Shown here: in pieces, positions 16,432-25,133 of the stretch
How positions within the stretch are numbered: position 1 is the first letter of the stretch
Layout: every line of letters begins with the position of its first letter
Source: JARRON01 sp037383845
GTDB taxonomy: Bacteria; Pseudomonadota; Gammaproteobacteria; Steroidobacterales; XN24
Assembly (NCBI GenBank): GCA_037383845.1
Contig: JARRON010000032.1
Location: 1-41,589 of the forward strand
Direction of reading: 5' to 3'
DNA length: 41,589 nucleotides
Position numbers and translations under genes: made by a program
Notes under the pieces: generated by a model
Databases searched by the model: none
Seen by the model: only the letters and a program-made list of their open reading frames with translations
Told to the model about the DNA's origin: nothing

Positions 16432-16851
16432 ATGCTGGTCAAAGACGTTATGTCGAAATCCGTAACCCTCACCCGGCCCGACGCGCGCCTCACCGAGGCA
16501 GCACGACGGATGGCGGAAGAAGACGTCGGGGCACTGCCCATCGGCGAAGACGACCGCCTGGTGGGAATGCTCACCGACCGGGACATCGTCATCCGCGCGG
16601 TCGCGCGCAACCGCCCTGCCGCCGAGACGACGGTACGCGACGCCATGTCTGAGGGTATCCGTTACTGCATGGAAACCGACGCCGTGGAAAAGGCCGCCGA
16701 CATCATGGCCCGTGAGCAGGTACGCCGGCTGCCGGTCATCAACAGTAACAAGCGCCTGGTGGGCATCGTCTCCCTGGGCGACCTGGCCACCGAAGGCCCG
16801 TCCGAAAGCGCCGAAGAGGCCCTGGCGGGCGTCTCCCGGGAAGCCAGCTAG
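16432..16851 (+). CDS. Two-CBS-domain protein
   Basis: 139 residues made of two CBS motifs. The first has MLVKDVMSKSVTLTRPDARLTEAARRMAEEDVGALPI and VGMLTDRDIVIRAV; the second has VRDAMSEGIRYCMETDAVEKAADIM and RRLPVINSNKRLVGIVSLGDLA. CBS pairs bind adenosine nucleotides such as AMP, ATP or SAM and act as energy or redox sensors. As a stand-alone protein it has no attached effector. GGAGG lies 7 nt before the ATG. A strong terminator follows, so it ends the transcript that may start at 15637. Confidence 0.9.
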   Translation: MLVKDVMSKSVTLTRPDARLTEAARRMAEEDVGALPIGEDDRLVGMLTDRDIVIRAVARNRPAAETTVRDAMSEGIRYCMETDAVEKAADIMAREQVRRLPVINSNKRLVGIVSLGDLATEGPSESAEEALAGVSREAS

Positions 16852-16865
16852 TTGCGTATCCGCGA

Positions 16866-16889
16866 GGGGGCCTGTCCGGCCCCCTTTTT
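16866..16889 (+). terminator. Rho-independent terminator after the CBS gene
   Basis: GGGGGCC (16866-16872), loop TGTCC, GGCCCCC (16878-16884), then five T. It lies 15 nt after the CBS stop and touches the stop codon of the convergent fghA gene. Confidence 0.9.
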
Positions 16890-17752
16890 CATGTCCGGCC
16901 CAGGATCGCCGCGTGATGGCGAAGGTGATCCTCCATGAACGACGACACGAAATAGTAGCTGTGGTCGTAGCCCCGGTGCTGTCGGAGCTCGAGGGGATAA
17001 CCGGACGACCGGGCGGCGGATTCAAGCGCCTCCGGCATGAGCTGCTCAGCAAGAAACTGGTCGTCGAGCCCCTGGTCCACCAGGATCTTCGACCGCCCCG
17101 TGGCATCCCCGCTCTGCTGCATGAGCTGCGAGGCGTCGTGCTGCTGCCAGCTTTCCGGCGCATCTCCGAGGTAAGCCGAGAATGCCTTCTGGCCCCACGG
17201 GCAGCGCGCCGGCGCGCAGATGGGCGCGAAAGCAGAAATGGACGCGTACGCGCCGGGATGCCGCAAGCCGATTACCAGCGCTCCGTGGCCGCCCATGGAG
17301 TGCCCGAAAATGCCCCTGCGACCGACATCGGCCGCGAAGTGTCCGGCGACCACCGACGGCAGCTCCCGGGTGACGTAGCTGTACATACGGTAGCTGGCGG
17401 ACCAGGGCTCCCGGGAGGCGTCGACGTAAAAGCCGGCCCCCTGGCCCAGGTCCCAGGCGCCGTCGTCCGCGTCCGGCACATCCGGCCCCCGGGGACTCGT
17501 ATCGGGCGCCACGAGAAGCAGGCCGAGTTCCGCCGCTACGCGCTGGGCACCGGCCTTGATCATGAATGTCTCCTCGGTGCAGGTAAGCCCGGACAGCCAG
17601 GTCAGCATCGGCACCGGGCCCGCGGACGCCCGGGGCGGCTCGAACACCGAAAAACGCATCTCCGTGCCCGTGGATTCGGAGGCATGGGACAGGAACAGCA
17701 CCCGGCCGCCAAAAGCCCGGTGCTCGGAGCGCAGCTGGATTTGTGCAGCCAT
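16889..17752 (-). CDS. fghA: S-formylglutathione hydrolase
   Basis: 287 residues, the usual length. An alpha/beta-hydrolase that splits S-formylglutathione into formate and glutathione, the last step of glutathione-dependent formaldehyde oxidation. The nucleophile Ser is in GHSMGGHGAL, the Asp in DQGLDDQFL and the His in RGYDHSYYFV. LTWLSGLTCTEETFM is the family's oxyanion-hole segment. The start at 17752 is 11 nt after the adhC stop; the frame is open further upstream but only inside adhC. Formate produced here could feed the formate dehydrogenase at the other end of the window. Confidence 0.95.
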   Translation of the reverse strand: MAAQIQLRSEHRAFGGRVLFLSHASESTGTEMRFSVFEPPRASAGPVPMLTWLSGLTCTEETFMIKAGAQRVAAELGLLLVAPDTSPRGPDVPDADDGAWDLGQGAGFYVDASREPWSASYRMYSYVTRELPSVVAGHFAADVGRRGIFGHSMGGHGALVIGLRHPGAYASISAFAPICAPARCPWGQKAFSAYLGDAPESWQQHDASQLMQQSGDATGRSKILVDQGLDDQFLAEQLMPEALESAARSSGYPLELRQHRGYDHSYYFVSSFMEDHLRHHAAILGRT

Positions 17753-17763
17753 CAGCGCGCCCC

Positions 17764-18870
17764 TCAGTAGACGACGACAGAGCGGATGCTCTTGCCTTTG
17801 TGCATGAGGTCGAATCCCTCGTTGATCTGCTCCAGGGAAAGCTCGTGTGTGATCAGGTCGTCCACGTTGATCTTGCCTTCCATGTACCAGTCCACGATCC
17901 GCGGCACGTCGGTACGGCCCCGGGCGCCGCCGAAAGCGCTGCCGCGCCAGTTGCGGCCGGTCACCAGCTGGAAGGGACGGGTGGCGATCTCCTGCCCGGC
18001 ACCGGCCACGCCGATAATGACCGACGTGCCCCAGCCCTTGTGACAGCACTCCAGCGCCTGCCGCATCACCTTGACGTTGCCGATGCACTCGAAGCTGTAG
18101 TCCACGCCGCCACCGGTCAGGGCGATGACTTCCCCTGCGACGTCATCCGCCTCCGCCGCATTGACGAAGTCCGTCATGCCGAACTTGAATCCCATGTCGG
18201 CCTTGTCGGGATTGATGTCCACGCCGATGATGCGGTCGGCGCCTACCATGCGGGCGCCCTGCACCACGTTCAGGCCGATACCCCCCAGACCGAAAACGGC
18301 GACGGTAGATCCCGGCTCCACCTTCGCCGTGAACACGACAGCGCCAATGCCGGTGGTCACGCCGCACCCGATGTAGCAGACCTTGTCGAAAGGCGCATCC
18401 TCCCGGATCTTCGCCACGGCAATCTCCGGCAGCACGGTGTAGTTGGAGAATGTGCTGCAGCCCATGTAGTGCAGCAGGGGCTTGCCGTCCAGTGAAAAAC
18501 GGCTGGTGCCGTCGGGCATCACGCCCTGGCCCTGTGTGGTCCGGATCGCCTGGCAGAGGTTGGTCTTCGGGTTGAGGCAGAATTCGCACTCCCGGCACTC
18601 CGGCGTATACAGAGGGATAACGTGATCGCCCTTGCGAACCGACGTCACTCCCGGGCCGACGTCCACCACCACGCCGGCGCCCTCGTGGCCCAGGATGGCA
18701 GGGAAAGCGCCCTCCGGGTCCTCGCCGGAAAGCGTGTATGCATCAGTGTGGCAAAGCCCGGTGGCCTTGATCTCGACAAGGACCTCACCTTTCCGCGGGC
18801 CCTCGAGATCCACCGTCTCGACGGAAAGGGGCTGGCCGGCCTCGAAGGCCACGGCGGCTTTCGTTTTCAT
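17764..18870 (-). CDS. adhC: S-(hydroxymethyl)glutathione dehydrogenase / class III alcohol dehydrogenase
   Basis: 368 residues, full length. It oxidises S-hydroxymethylglutathione, the adduct of formaldehyde and glutathione, to S-formylglutathione with NAD. Catalytic zinc ligands are in GLCHTDAYTLSG and ILGHEGAG; the four structural-zinc cysteines are in CRECEFCLNPKTNLC. The NAD fold is FGLGGIGLNVVQGARMVGADRIIGVDIN. AGGGGAG lies close before the ATG. It heads a two-gene operon with fghA; no frmR-type regulator is adjacent. Confidence 0.96.
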   Translation of the reverse strand: MKTKAAVAFEAGQPLSVETVDLEGPRKGEVLVEIKATGLCHTDAYTLSGEDPEGAFPAILGHEGAGVVVDVGPGVTSVRKGDHVIPLYTPECRECEFCLNPKTNLCQAIRTTQGQGVMPDGTSRFSLDGKPLLHYMGCSTFSNYTVLPEIAVAKIREDAPFDKVCYIGCGVTTGIGAVVFTAKVEPGSTVAVFGLGGIGLNVVQGARMVGADRIIGVDINPDKADMGFKFGMTDFVNAAEADDVAGEVIALTGGGVDYSFECIGNVKVMRQALECCHKGWGTSVIIGVAGAGQEIATRPFQLVTGRNWRGSAFGGARGRTDVPRIVDWYMEGKINVDDLITHELSLEQINEGFDLMHKGKSIRSVVVY

Positions 18871-19001
18871 CGTGTTCTCCCCTGGCGGAAAGCAATTTCA
18901 AAGGCCCCGAGTATGGACCGCCGGAGCACCAGCCTGCCACCCGCCGGGCGTCAGCCCCGGGGGCGATGCTATCCTCCTTTACTGAGCACGAACCCATCGG
19001 C

Positions 19002-20459
19002 ATGTCGTTGAAGATCACGTGGAAGGACTACAACGCTCGCGGCTCCTACGACGAGCTGGTTACCCCGGCTGGACGACCGCGGGCCCACGCCCGCGCCCTG
19101 GCGGCCTATCTCGGCCGGCTTGGACCAAGGCAGCTGGTCATCCGCCAGCACGCCGCCGAGCGGGCAATCGTCGAAATGGGCATCACCTTCACGGTATACA
19201 GCGAAGGCCAGAACATTGACCGGGCCTGGCCCTTCGACATCATCCCCCGCACGATCTCCGCCCGGGAGTGGCGGCTGGTGGAGGCCGGCCTGATTCAGCG
19301 GCTGACGGCGCTGAATCGCTTCATAGACGACATCTACCACGAGCAGCGCATCGTGACGGACGGGGTATTCCCGCGGGAAATCCTGGAGAGCTCGACGAAT
19401 TTCCTGCCCCAGTGCGTCGGGGCCTCGCCGGCGCATGGCGCCTGGGCCCACATCTGCGGCAGCGATCTCGTCCGCGACGACGACGGGACGATTTACGTCC
19501 TGGAGGACAACCTCAGGGTGCCGTCCGGCGTGTCCTACATGCTGGAGAACCGCATCGTCACCAAGCAGGTATTTCCCGAGCTGTTCCGGAATCACGCCAT
19601 CCTGCCGGTGGACGACTACCCCTCGCAGCTCTTCGACACCCTGGCTTCCCTGTCGCCTCGGCCCCTGGACTATCCCGAGGTGGTGGTCCTGACGCCGGGC
19701 ATCTACAACTCCGCGTACTTTGAGCATGCCTACCTGGCCCAGAGCATGGGGGCGGAGCTGGTGGAGGGTGGCGACCTGGTGGTGGGCGACGACGACTGCG
19801 TGTACATGCGCACCATCAGCGGCCTCTCCCGGGTTGACGTGATCTACCGGCGCATCAATGACACGTTCATGGATCCGGAAGCCTTCAATCCCGAGTCCCT
19901 GCTGGGCGTTCCCGGGCTCGTCCGGGCCTGGCGGGCCGGGAACGTCGCGATTGCCAATGCACCCGGCTCCGGCGTTGCGGACGACAAGCTGGTTTATTCG
20001 TTCGTCCCGGACATCATTCGCTACTACCTTTCCGAGGAACCCCTGTTGCCCAACGTCCCGACCTACGCCTGCGTCCGGGAAGACGATCGCCGCTACGTCC
20101 TCGATCACCTGGACAACCTGGTGGTCAAGCCCGTTGGCGAGTCAGGCGGCTACGGGATGCTCATCGGCCCGGCTGCGGACAAGAAGACCCGCGAGAAATT
20201 CCATCGGCTCATAAGGCGGAACCCCCGAAACTACGTCGCCCAGCCGGTGCTGAATCTTTCCACGGCGCCCACCGTGGCGGCGGGCAGTCTGCAGCCCCGT
20301 CACGTCGACCTCCGTCCGTTCTCTCTCCACGGGGAGCGCAGCTTCGTCACCGCCGGCGGTCTCACCCGCGTGGCCCTGGTAGAGGGCTCCCTGGTGGTGA
20401 ACTCCTCCCAGGGCGGCGGCAGCAAGGACACCTGGATCGTCGACACGGAGTCTTCCTGA
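19002..20459 (+). CDS. Circularly permuted ATP-grasp protein (COG2308 type)
   Basis: 485 residues. Members are predicted peptide ligases using a permuted ATP-grasp fold. Characteristic blocks are GITFTVYSEGQNIDRAWPFDIIPR near the N-terminus, FIDDIYHEQRIVTDGVFP, ICGSDLVRDDDGTIYVLEDNLRVPSG (acidic metal site), VVVLTPGIYNSAYFEHAYLAQ and NLVVKPVGESGGYGMLIGP (nucleotide-binding loop). The ATG at 19002 opens the conserved part; an ATG at 18966 only adds 12 residues. It is followed after 2 nt by the alpha-E gene and then a zinc peptidase gene, the neighbourhood known for Anbu. The product peptide is unknown. Confidence 0.92.
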   Translation: MSLKITWKDYNARGSYDELVTPAGRPRAHARALAAYLGRLGPRQLVIRQHAAERAIVEMGITFTVYSEGQNIDRAWPFDIIPRTISAREWRLVEAGLIQRLTALNRFIDDIYHEQRIVTDGVFPREILESSTNFLPQCVGASPAHGAWAHICGSDLVRDDDGTIYVLEDNLRVPSGVSYMLENRIVTKQVFPELFRNHAILPVDDYPSQLFDTLASLSPRPLDYPEVVVLTPGIYNSAYFEHAYLAQSMGAELVEGGDLVVGDDDCVYMRTISGLSRVDVIYRRINDTFMDPEAFNPESLLGVPGLVRAWRAGNVAIANAPGSGVADDKLVYSFVPDIIRYYLSEEPLLPNVPTYACVREDDRRYVLDHLDNLVVKPVGESGGYGMLIGPAADKKTREKFHRLIRRNPRNYVAQPVLNLSTAPTVAAGSLQPRHVDLRPFSLHGERSFVTAGGLTRVALVEGSLVVNSSQGGGSKDTWIVDTESS

Positions 20460-20461
20460 CC

Positions 20462-21397
20462 ATGCTCTCCCGGGTCGCAGCCAGGTTTTACTGGGGAGCA
20501 CGCTACCTGGAGCGGGCGGAGAACACCTCGAGGCTCGTTCGTGTCTACGACAACCTGATGCTGGACCTGCCACCGGAAGCGGGGGTTTCCTGGCCGCTCC
20601 TGGTAGACATCGTCGGCGCCGGCGAACTGTTCCGCAGCAGCACCCCGAAAGTCACCGACCACGCCACGCTGCGGTTCCTGCTGGCCGATCCGGCCAATCC
20701 CGGCTCGGTGCTCGCCTCGCTGGAGCAGGGAAGAGAGAACTTCCGCACCACGCGGGACCTGGCGCCTTCAGAGGCCTGGCGGTCCGTCAATGAGCTGTGC
20801 CTCTACGCCCGTAAGAAAGTCCCCCAGGCCGTCTCCCAGCGGCGCCGGCAGGAAGTACTCGGGGACATCATCGAGGGAGTCCAGCAGATCAGGGGACTGA
20901 TGGCCGACGCCATGAGTCATACCGAGCCCTACCAGTTCATTCGGCTGGGAAGGAATATCGAGCGGTCGGACATGACCACCCGCATCATCGACGCCGCATC
21001 CGTGACGCTCCTGGCGGGACGGACGGAGCTGCGCCGGTTCGACAACACCCTGTGGATGGCCGTGCTGCGGTCTCTTTCCGCCTACCAGATGTATCGCCAG
21101 TCCGTCCGGCGCCGTGTGCACCCCGACGACGTGGTGGCCTTCCTGCTGAAAGACCCCCACTTCCCCAGGTCGTTCTACCGCTGCCTTCACCAGGTCGAAT
21201 CCGCTGCCGAGGATCTGCCCAACCACTCCGAAGTGGTCCGAACCGTCGCCAGGCTTCGCCGGCTCGTGTCGGAACGAGACCTGAAGCAGGATGACGCGGG
21301 CAGCCTCCACGATTTCCTTGACGAGCTGCAGCTGGAGCTGAGCAATCTCCACCGCCAGATCGCCTCGGTGTGGTTTCTGCAGGACGCCGGCAAGTGA
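20462..21397 (+). CDS. Alpha-E domain protein (COG2307 type)
   Basis: 311 residues, almost wholly helical. MLSRVAARFYWGARYLERAENTSRLVRVYDNLMLD is the family's start. PYQFIRLGRNIERSDMTTRIID and the end HRQIASVWFLQ are also conserved. Alpha-E genes almost always follow the permuted ATP-grasp gene, and sometimes fuse to it, so the two probably form one complex. A biochemical role is not established. It sits 2 nt downstream of that gene and overlaps the next by 4 nt (GTGA). Confidence 0.92.
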   Translation: MLSRVAARFYWGARYLERAENTSRLVRVYDNLMLDLPPEAGVSWPLLVDIVGAGELFRSSTPKVTDHATLRFLLADPANPGSVLASLEQGRENFRTTRDLAPSEAWRSVNELCLYARKKVPQAVSQRRRQEVLGDIIEGVQQIRGLMADAMSHTEPYQFIRLGRNIERSDMTTRIIDAASVTLLAGRTELRRFDNTLWMAVLRSLSAYQMYRQSVRRRVHPDDVVAFLLKDPHFPRSFYRCLHQVESAAEDLPNHSEVVRTVARLRRLVSERDLKQDDAGSLHDFLDELQLELSNLHRQIASVWFLQDAGK

Positions 21398-22434
21398 AGC
21401 GATTCGCCTGCGAGTGCGGCCAACGCGTCTTTTTCGAAGACTACACCTGCCTGGCCTGCCGGCGGGAACTGGGCTTCGCGCCGGGACTTATGGCCTTCCT
21501 CGGCCGCCTGCCCGATGCGCCGGACTTTCGTGACAGCGGCGGAGGATCCTGGGCAGCCTGCAGCAACCGCAGCGCGCTCCGGGTATGCAACTGGCTGGTC
21601 CCCGCCACGGACCCGCAGCTCCTGTGCCAGGCGTGCCGGATGAACCGGGTGATCCCCAACCTGCAGCCGCTTCGCAACCAGGAACTCTGGGTCCGCATGG
21701 AAGAGGCGAAACGCAGACTTGTCTACAGTCTGCTTACTCTCGGCCTGCCCTACGACGGCAGCGACGGCCGGCCTCCCCTGGGCTTCGAGTTCATGGAAGA
21801 CAGGCGGAGCAATCCGCAGGTGGCGGAGAGTTTCGTGACGACCGGTCACCGGACCGGGATCATTACCATCAACCTGCTGGAAGCTGACGATGTCTCGCGG
21901 CACGCGGTGCGCGAGGAGATGAGCGAGCGGTACCGGACCCTGCTTGGCCATTTCCGCCACGAAAGCGGACACTATTTCTCGGACTGCCTGTTGCCGCCGG
22001 GCGAGGCGCTGGACGAATTCCGGCGCCTGTTCGGCGACGAGCGCGCTGACTATGCCGATGCCATCCGCCGCTACTACGACGCCGGGCCCACACCGGACTG
22101 GCCCACGCGGTTCGTCAGCGCATACGCCTCAGCCCACCCCCTGGAGGACTGGGCGGAGTGCTGGGCGCACTACCTGCACATTACCGACGGCCTGGAGACG
22201 GCCAGGGCCAATGGCCTCCTGCCCACCGACACGTCCGGGGACTGGGACCGGGAGGTCGCTGCATGGATCGAAGGCTCGGTGAAGCTCAACGAGATCACCC
22301 GGAGCCTTGGCGTAGACGACGCCTACCCTTTCGTGCTCAACGCGCCGGTGAGGCAGAAGCTGGCCTTCATTCGTCGACGGCTCGAAGCGGCCCGGCGGCG
22401 TCCGCCTGCCGGGGCAGCGGCGGGAGTACGCTGA
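21394..22434 (+). CDS. Zinc-ribbon plus putative zinc metallopeptidase
   Basis: 346 residues. The N-terminal zinc ribbon has FACECGQRVFFEDYTCLACRREL and, further on, LLCQACRMN. The C-terminal part has HFRHESGHYF, an HExxH-like zinc motif, preceded by DDVSRHAVREEMSERYRTLLG and followed by HPLEDWAECWAHYLHITDGLE with a further possible ligand Glu. This fits the putative zinc-binding peptidase family found beside ATP-grasp/alpha-E genes, where a transglutaminase-like gene is the commoner third partner. I use the GTG at 21394, which overlaps the alpha-E stop as GTGA and follows AGGACG. The last 68 nt overlap the convergent Anbu gene. Confidence 0.85.
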   Translation: MKRFACECGQRVFFEDYTCLACRRELGFAPGLMAFLGRLPDAPDFRDSGGGSWAACSNRSALRVCNWLVPATDPQLLCQACRMNRVIPNLQPLRNQELWVRMEEAKRRLVYSLLTLGLPYDGSDGRPPLGFEFMEDRRSNPQVAESFVTTGHRTGIITINLLEADDVSRHAVREEMSERYRTLLGHFRHESGHYFSDCLLPPGEALDEFRRLFGDERADYADAIRRYYDAGPTPDWPTRFVSAYASAHPLEDWAECWAHYLHITDGLETARANGLLPTDTSGDWDREVAAWIEGSVKLNEITRSLGVDDAYPFVLNAPVRQKLAFIRRRLEAARRRPPAGAAAGVR

Positions 22435-23128
22435 AAGCCTTCTCCACGTAGGATTGCCACGCGGTCCGCAAGGAACGCAAATAGTCGTCGTCCTGCTGGA
22501 AAACCCAGTGGGACCGGATGCGGAAGCTGTCCCGGGGATACGTCATCACCTCGATGGGCGGCCCCACCGTGGCATTGGACCGCATGGTGGCGTCCATGGA
22601 AAGCAGCGCCACCCGGGCGGCATCCTCCAGGGACAGGTCATCCCGCATGAGCCGGTCAAGGATGGGCTTGCCGTACTTCAGTTCACCCACCTGCAGAAAC
22701 GACGTCAGCCGGGATGCGCGGATGTAGTTGCCTTCCGGATAAATCAGGAAGATCCCGGGAGACCGGCCCCGGATCTGTCCGCCAAAAATGAACGTGGCCG
22801 CCAGGTTGACGGACTCATCCGCCGCTTCCGCGTGCTTTCGCCGCTGCTCGGCGTTGATGGTGGCCAGGTACTCCGCGGCTTCGGCCATGCTGCCCGCCGA
22901 GCGCAGGCTGGGCTGGCGGCCGAATTCCAGATCATGCCTGACCCGGGTCCTCACGGCCTGGGTCGTGGCAAGATTGCCCGCCGACAGCAGGACGAAAACG
23001 CGATCGTCAGCCTCCAGCAGGACGTGCATCTTGCCGAAAGTGCTGACCTGGTCAGGCCCGGCATTGGTCCGCGAATCGGAAGCGAACACCAGACCATCTT
23101 CCACCATTGCGGCCAGGCAGTAGGTCAT
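22367..23128 (-). CDS. Anbu, proteasome/HslV-like peptidase
   Basis: 253 residues of the N-terminal-nucleophile hydrolase fold. Residue 2 is Thr (MTYCLAAMVEDG), which becomes the nucleophile after Met removal. SDSRTNAG and a Lys near position 33 (STFGKMHVL) complete the active-site pattern, and GSMAEAAEYL and RVALLSMDATMRSN are Anbu-type. Anbu forms open-ring assemblies and is considered close to the ancestor of HslV and proteasome beta subunits; its substrate is unknown. It is convergent with the ATP-grasp/alpha-E/zinc-peptidase genes, with 68 nt of tail-to-tail overlap, so the cluster is split over both strands. Confidence 0.92.
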   Translation of the reverse strand: MTYCLAAMVEDGLVFASDSRTNAGPDQVSTFGKMHVLLEADDRVFVLLSAGNLATTQAVRTRVRHDLEFGRQPSLRSAGSMAEAAEYLATINAEQRRKHAEAADESVNLAATFIFGGQIRGRSPGIFLIYPEGNYIRASRLTSFLQVGELKYGKPILDRLMRDDLSLEDAARVALLSMDATMRSNATVGPPIEVMTYPRDSFRIRSHWVFQQDDDYLRSLRTAWQSYVEKAFSVLPPLPRQADAAGPLRAVDE

Positions 23129-23189
23129 GCTTGCGCTCCCTTCGGCGGGAAAACGACGATTCTACAGCAGCGCCCAGGGGGCGGCGTGA

Positions 23190-23612
23190 TCAGGGCATGC
23201 GGATCTTGCCGCCGCCGGGCAGGCCGCCGCCGCCGGGGATCCCGCCCCCGCCTGGCACCGATCCCGCGCCCTCGGAACCCGGCACGATCAGGGAACTGGC
23301 CTGCTCACGGCGCAACTCCTGGAGGCGGCGCATGGTGTCCTGGATCGCTTCTTCCGCGGCCTTGCCGAATCCGTCCACGGCCTCCGCCAGGGTCTTCGCC
23401 GGAATGTCGAAGGACAGGGGCAGGGCTCCCCCGGGGGTCAGGACCTGGGTCTGGCCGGAATAGACCACGGCCCGCGTCTCGTCCACGCTACCCTCGGCGG
23501 TGATGGGGGTCAGGCGCTGGATGGTCCCGACCCGGCGATCCGTGAAGACCTCCTCCAGGTAGAGCTCCTCCGGATTCATGCTGGCGTTCATTTCCTGGGG
23601 CTGTTCTGCCAT
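23190..23612 (-). CDS. Hypothetical cytoplasmic protein with Gly/Pro-rich tail
   Basis: 140 residues, no signal peptide or membrane helix. The first 70 residues look like a beta-rich domain (RRVGTIQRLTPITAEGSVDE, VYSGQTQVLTPGGALPLSFDIP), followed by a charged helix, possibly coiled coil (TLAEAVDGFGKAAEEAIQDTMRRLQELRRE), and a tail of repeated PGGGG units ending KIRMP. I do not recognise the family. The ATG at 23612 has GAAGG 8 nt upstream; a longer frame from 23660 lacks support. It lies 61 nt before Anbu on the same strand and may be cotranscribed with it. Confidence 0.7.
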   Translation of the reverse strand: MAEQPQEMNASMNPEELYLEEVFTDRRVGTIQRLTPITAEGSVDETRAVVYSGQTQVLTPGGALPLSFDIPAKTLAEAVDGFGKAAEEAIQDTMRRLQELRREQASSLIVPGSEGAGSVPGGGGIPGGGGLPGGGKIRMP

Positions 23613-23739
23613 TGAAAAACCTTCTCGTATGGGGCTGGTGAATTGCGTTAACCATATCAACTCTGCCCCGCGCCGGGCGAATCCGCCTGGCTCCGTGACC
23701 GGACGCCGCCCCTGGCGCTGCGGCAGCGCGGGCGCGGTG

Positions 23740-24120
23740 TCAGGCCACGCGGGGCGGCCGACTGGGGCCCGCCGGATCGTTCCAGGATTGCGGCGTCAGC
23801 GGCAGCAATCCGTGAGCCGCGCGGGCCCGGTCGCACTGGGGGCTCGGCTGACCATCCTGCCAGGCAGGCGCCAGCTCCCGGCAGGGGCTCGGGCGCCTGT
23901 CGTAGATACCGCAGCGCACGGACTCACCGACCGTTCCCTGGAGAGCTGCGCAGCGGACGGGCGCACAGGCCGTTCCACGCATCGCGACCCGGTGGCGGTC
24001 CAGGGGCACCGTGAGTGCCGGCGGAACCGTCCCGCCGACAAAGGGATCCGACTCGGCCCAGTAGCAGGCCACCCGGAAATGCGCGCAGCACGCACCGCAG
24101 GACAGGCAGGAATTCGCCAC
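23740..24120 (-). CDS. YkgJ-family cysteine-cluster protein
   Basis: 126 residues from a GTG start at 24120 (MANSCLSCGACCAHF). The N-terminal CLSCGACC, then CAPVRCAAL, CGIYDRRPSPCREL and a late Cys (QCDRARAAHG) form the zinc- or iron-sulfur-binding pattern of this family, whose function is poorly known. GGGAG lies 11 nt upstream of the GTG. A frame open to 24297 adds 59 Pro/Arg-rich residues that do not fit the family and are probably not translated. It may share a transcript with the two genes downstream. Confidence 0.8.
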   Translation of the reverse strand: MANSCLSCGACCAHFRVACYWAESDPFVGGTVPPALTVPLDRHRVAMRGTACAPVRCAALQGTVGESVRCGIYDRRPSPCRELAPAWQDGQPSPQCDRARAAHGLLPLTPQSWNDPAGPSRPPRVA

Positions 24121-24372
24121 CGCCGGAAACGCTCCCAGGGAGAGAAGAACCGGAAATCCCCTCGCCGGCCGGTCGCTACGGTGGGCCCGTGGCCGGGGCG
24201 AGGCGGCGGAGATTCTAGTTCCGCGGGTCCCGACGGTAAATGACTTCGCCCTGGGCCAGGACGGGCCAGGCCTTTCCGCCGGCAGGCCCCGGGGCACGGG
24301 ATGCGAGGTCTCCCGCCTGGCCCGGGGATGCAGTTCCCTGGGCGGGGCCGGACCAACGGGGCTGGCGCCCGT
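24121..24372. other. Intergenic region without recognisable content
   Basis: 252 GC-rich bases between the YkgJ-like and YhhN genes, both on the minus strand. Several frames are open through it, but none shows family features or a ribosome site. I see no convincing terminator or promoter. Confidence 0.4.
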
Positions 24373-25020
24373 TCACGACGCGACGGAGATCGCCAGCAGG
24401 GCCTGGGCGGCAAAGTACAGGGGAAGGCCGGCGAGACGATTGGGAAATCCCGGCCGGACGAACCGGTCCCGTGCCACGAACAGGTCCGACAGCCAGAACA
24501 GCCCGGCACCCGCGACGATGATCCAGGCGTCCCGGCTGCCGTGGGTGCCGAGTGCCATGGCGAACATCAGGCTGATCACCACGAGGTAGGCCTGCACGGC
24601 GCCGCGCAGTTCTCCGGGGACACGGTCACCCAGCCAGCGGCGGACGACCAGGGCCGGCGCCAGGATGAGGACCAGTCCAACGACGAGAGAGACCGGATCG
24701 ACGCCCCGGACGATGAAGGCGACGGCATAGGCCAGGTGGCCGGCCAGGAAGGCGAGCACTCCGGCCCGGAACACCGCCCGGTTCTCCCGCGGGATCAGCA
24801 GCACATCGCCCAGCCAGCACAGGCCCAGCGCGCAAAGCACGGCGAGCCCGTAGGCTGACGCCGTGGCGCCCTGGCTCACCGCCAGCCAAATGTAAGCCCC
24901 CGCCGCCAGGGGCTTGGTGGCCCAGATCCCCGGCCGGGACTGCCGCCCTTCCGCCACGAGAAGGCCGACCACCAGGACGACGAGGACAACCAGGGGCAGC
25001 GGGTTCAGCACTGGCGGCAC
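24373..25020 (-). CDS. Lysoplasmalogenase-like YhhN/TMEM86 family membrane protein
   Basis: 215 residues with about seven or eight hydrophobic helices. The family pattern is visible: KPLAAGAYIWLA near residue 36, LCWLGDVLLIPRE with an acidic residue in a helix, FLAGHLAYAVAF with the conserved His, and LFWLSDLFVARDRF near the C-terminus. Human TMEM86B and some bacterial relatives hydrolyse the vinyl-ether bond of lysoplasmalogen; whether this protein does so is inference, since plasmalogens are rare in aerobic Proteobacteria. It stands apart from its neighbours by 100 nt or more. Confidence 0.85.
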   Translation of the reverse strand: MPPVLNPLPLVVLVVLVVGLLVAEGRQSRPGIWATKPLAAGAYIWLAVSQGATASAYGLAVLCALGLCWLGDVLLIPRENRAVFRAGVLAFLAGHLAYAVAFIVRGVDPVSLVVGLVLILAPALVVRRWLGDRVPGELRGAVQAYLVVISLMFAMALGTHGSRDAWIIVAGAGLFWLSDLFVARDRFVRPGFPNRLAGLPLYFAAQALLAISVAS

Positions 25021-25133
25021 GGATGACGCTCGGACCCGGGCAAGCCCCCAGGGGATCCGGCGACGGCGGGCGGTCTGGATTCAGTCTGCACCAGGCAAGG
25101 CTCGGAGATGGTCACGACGGATGCCGCGTCTGC

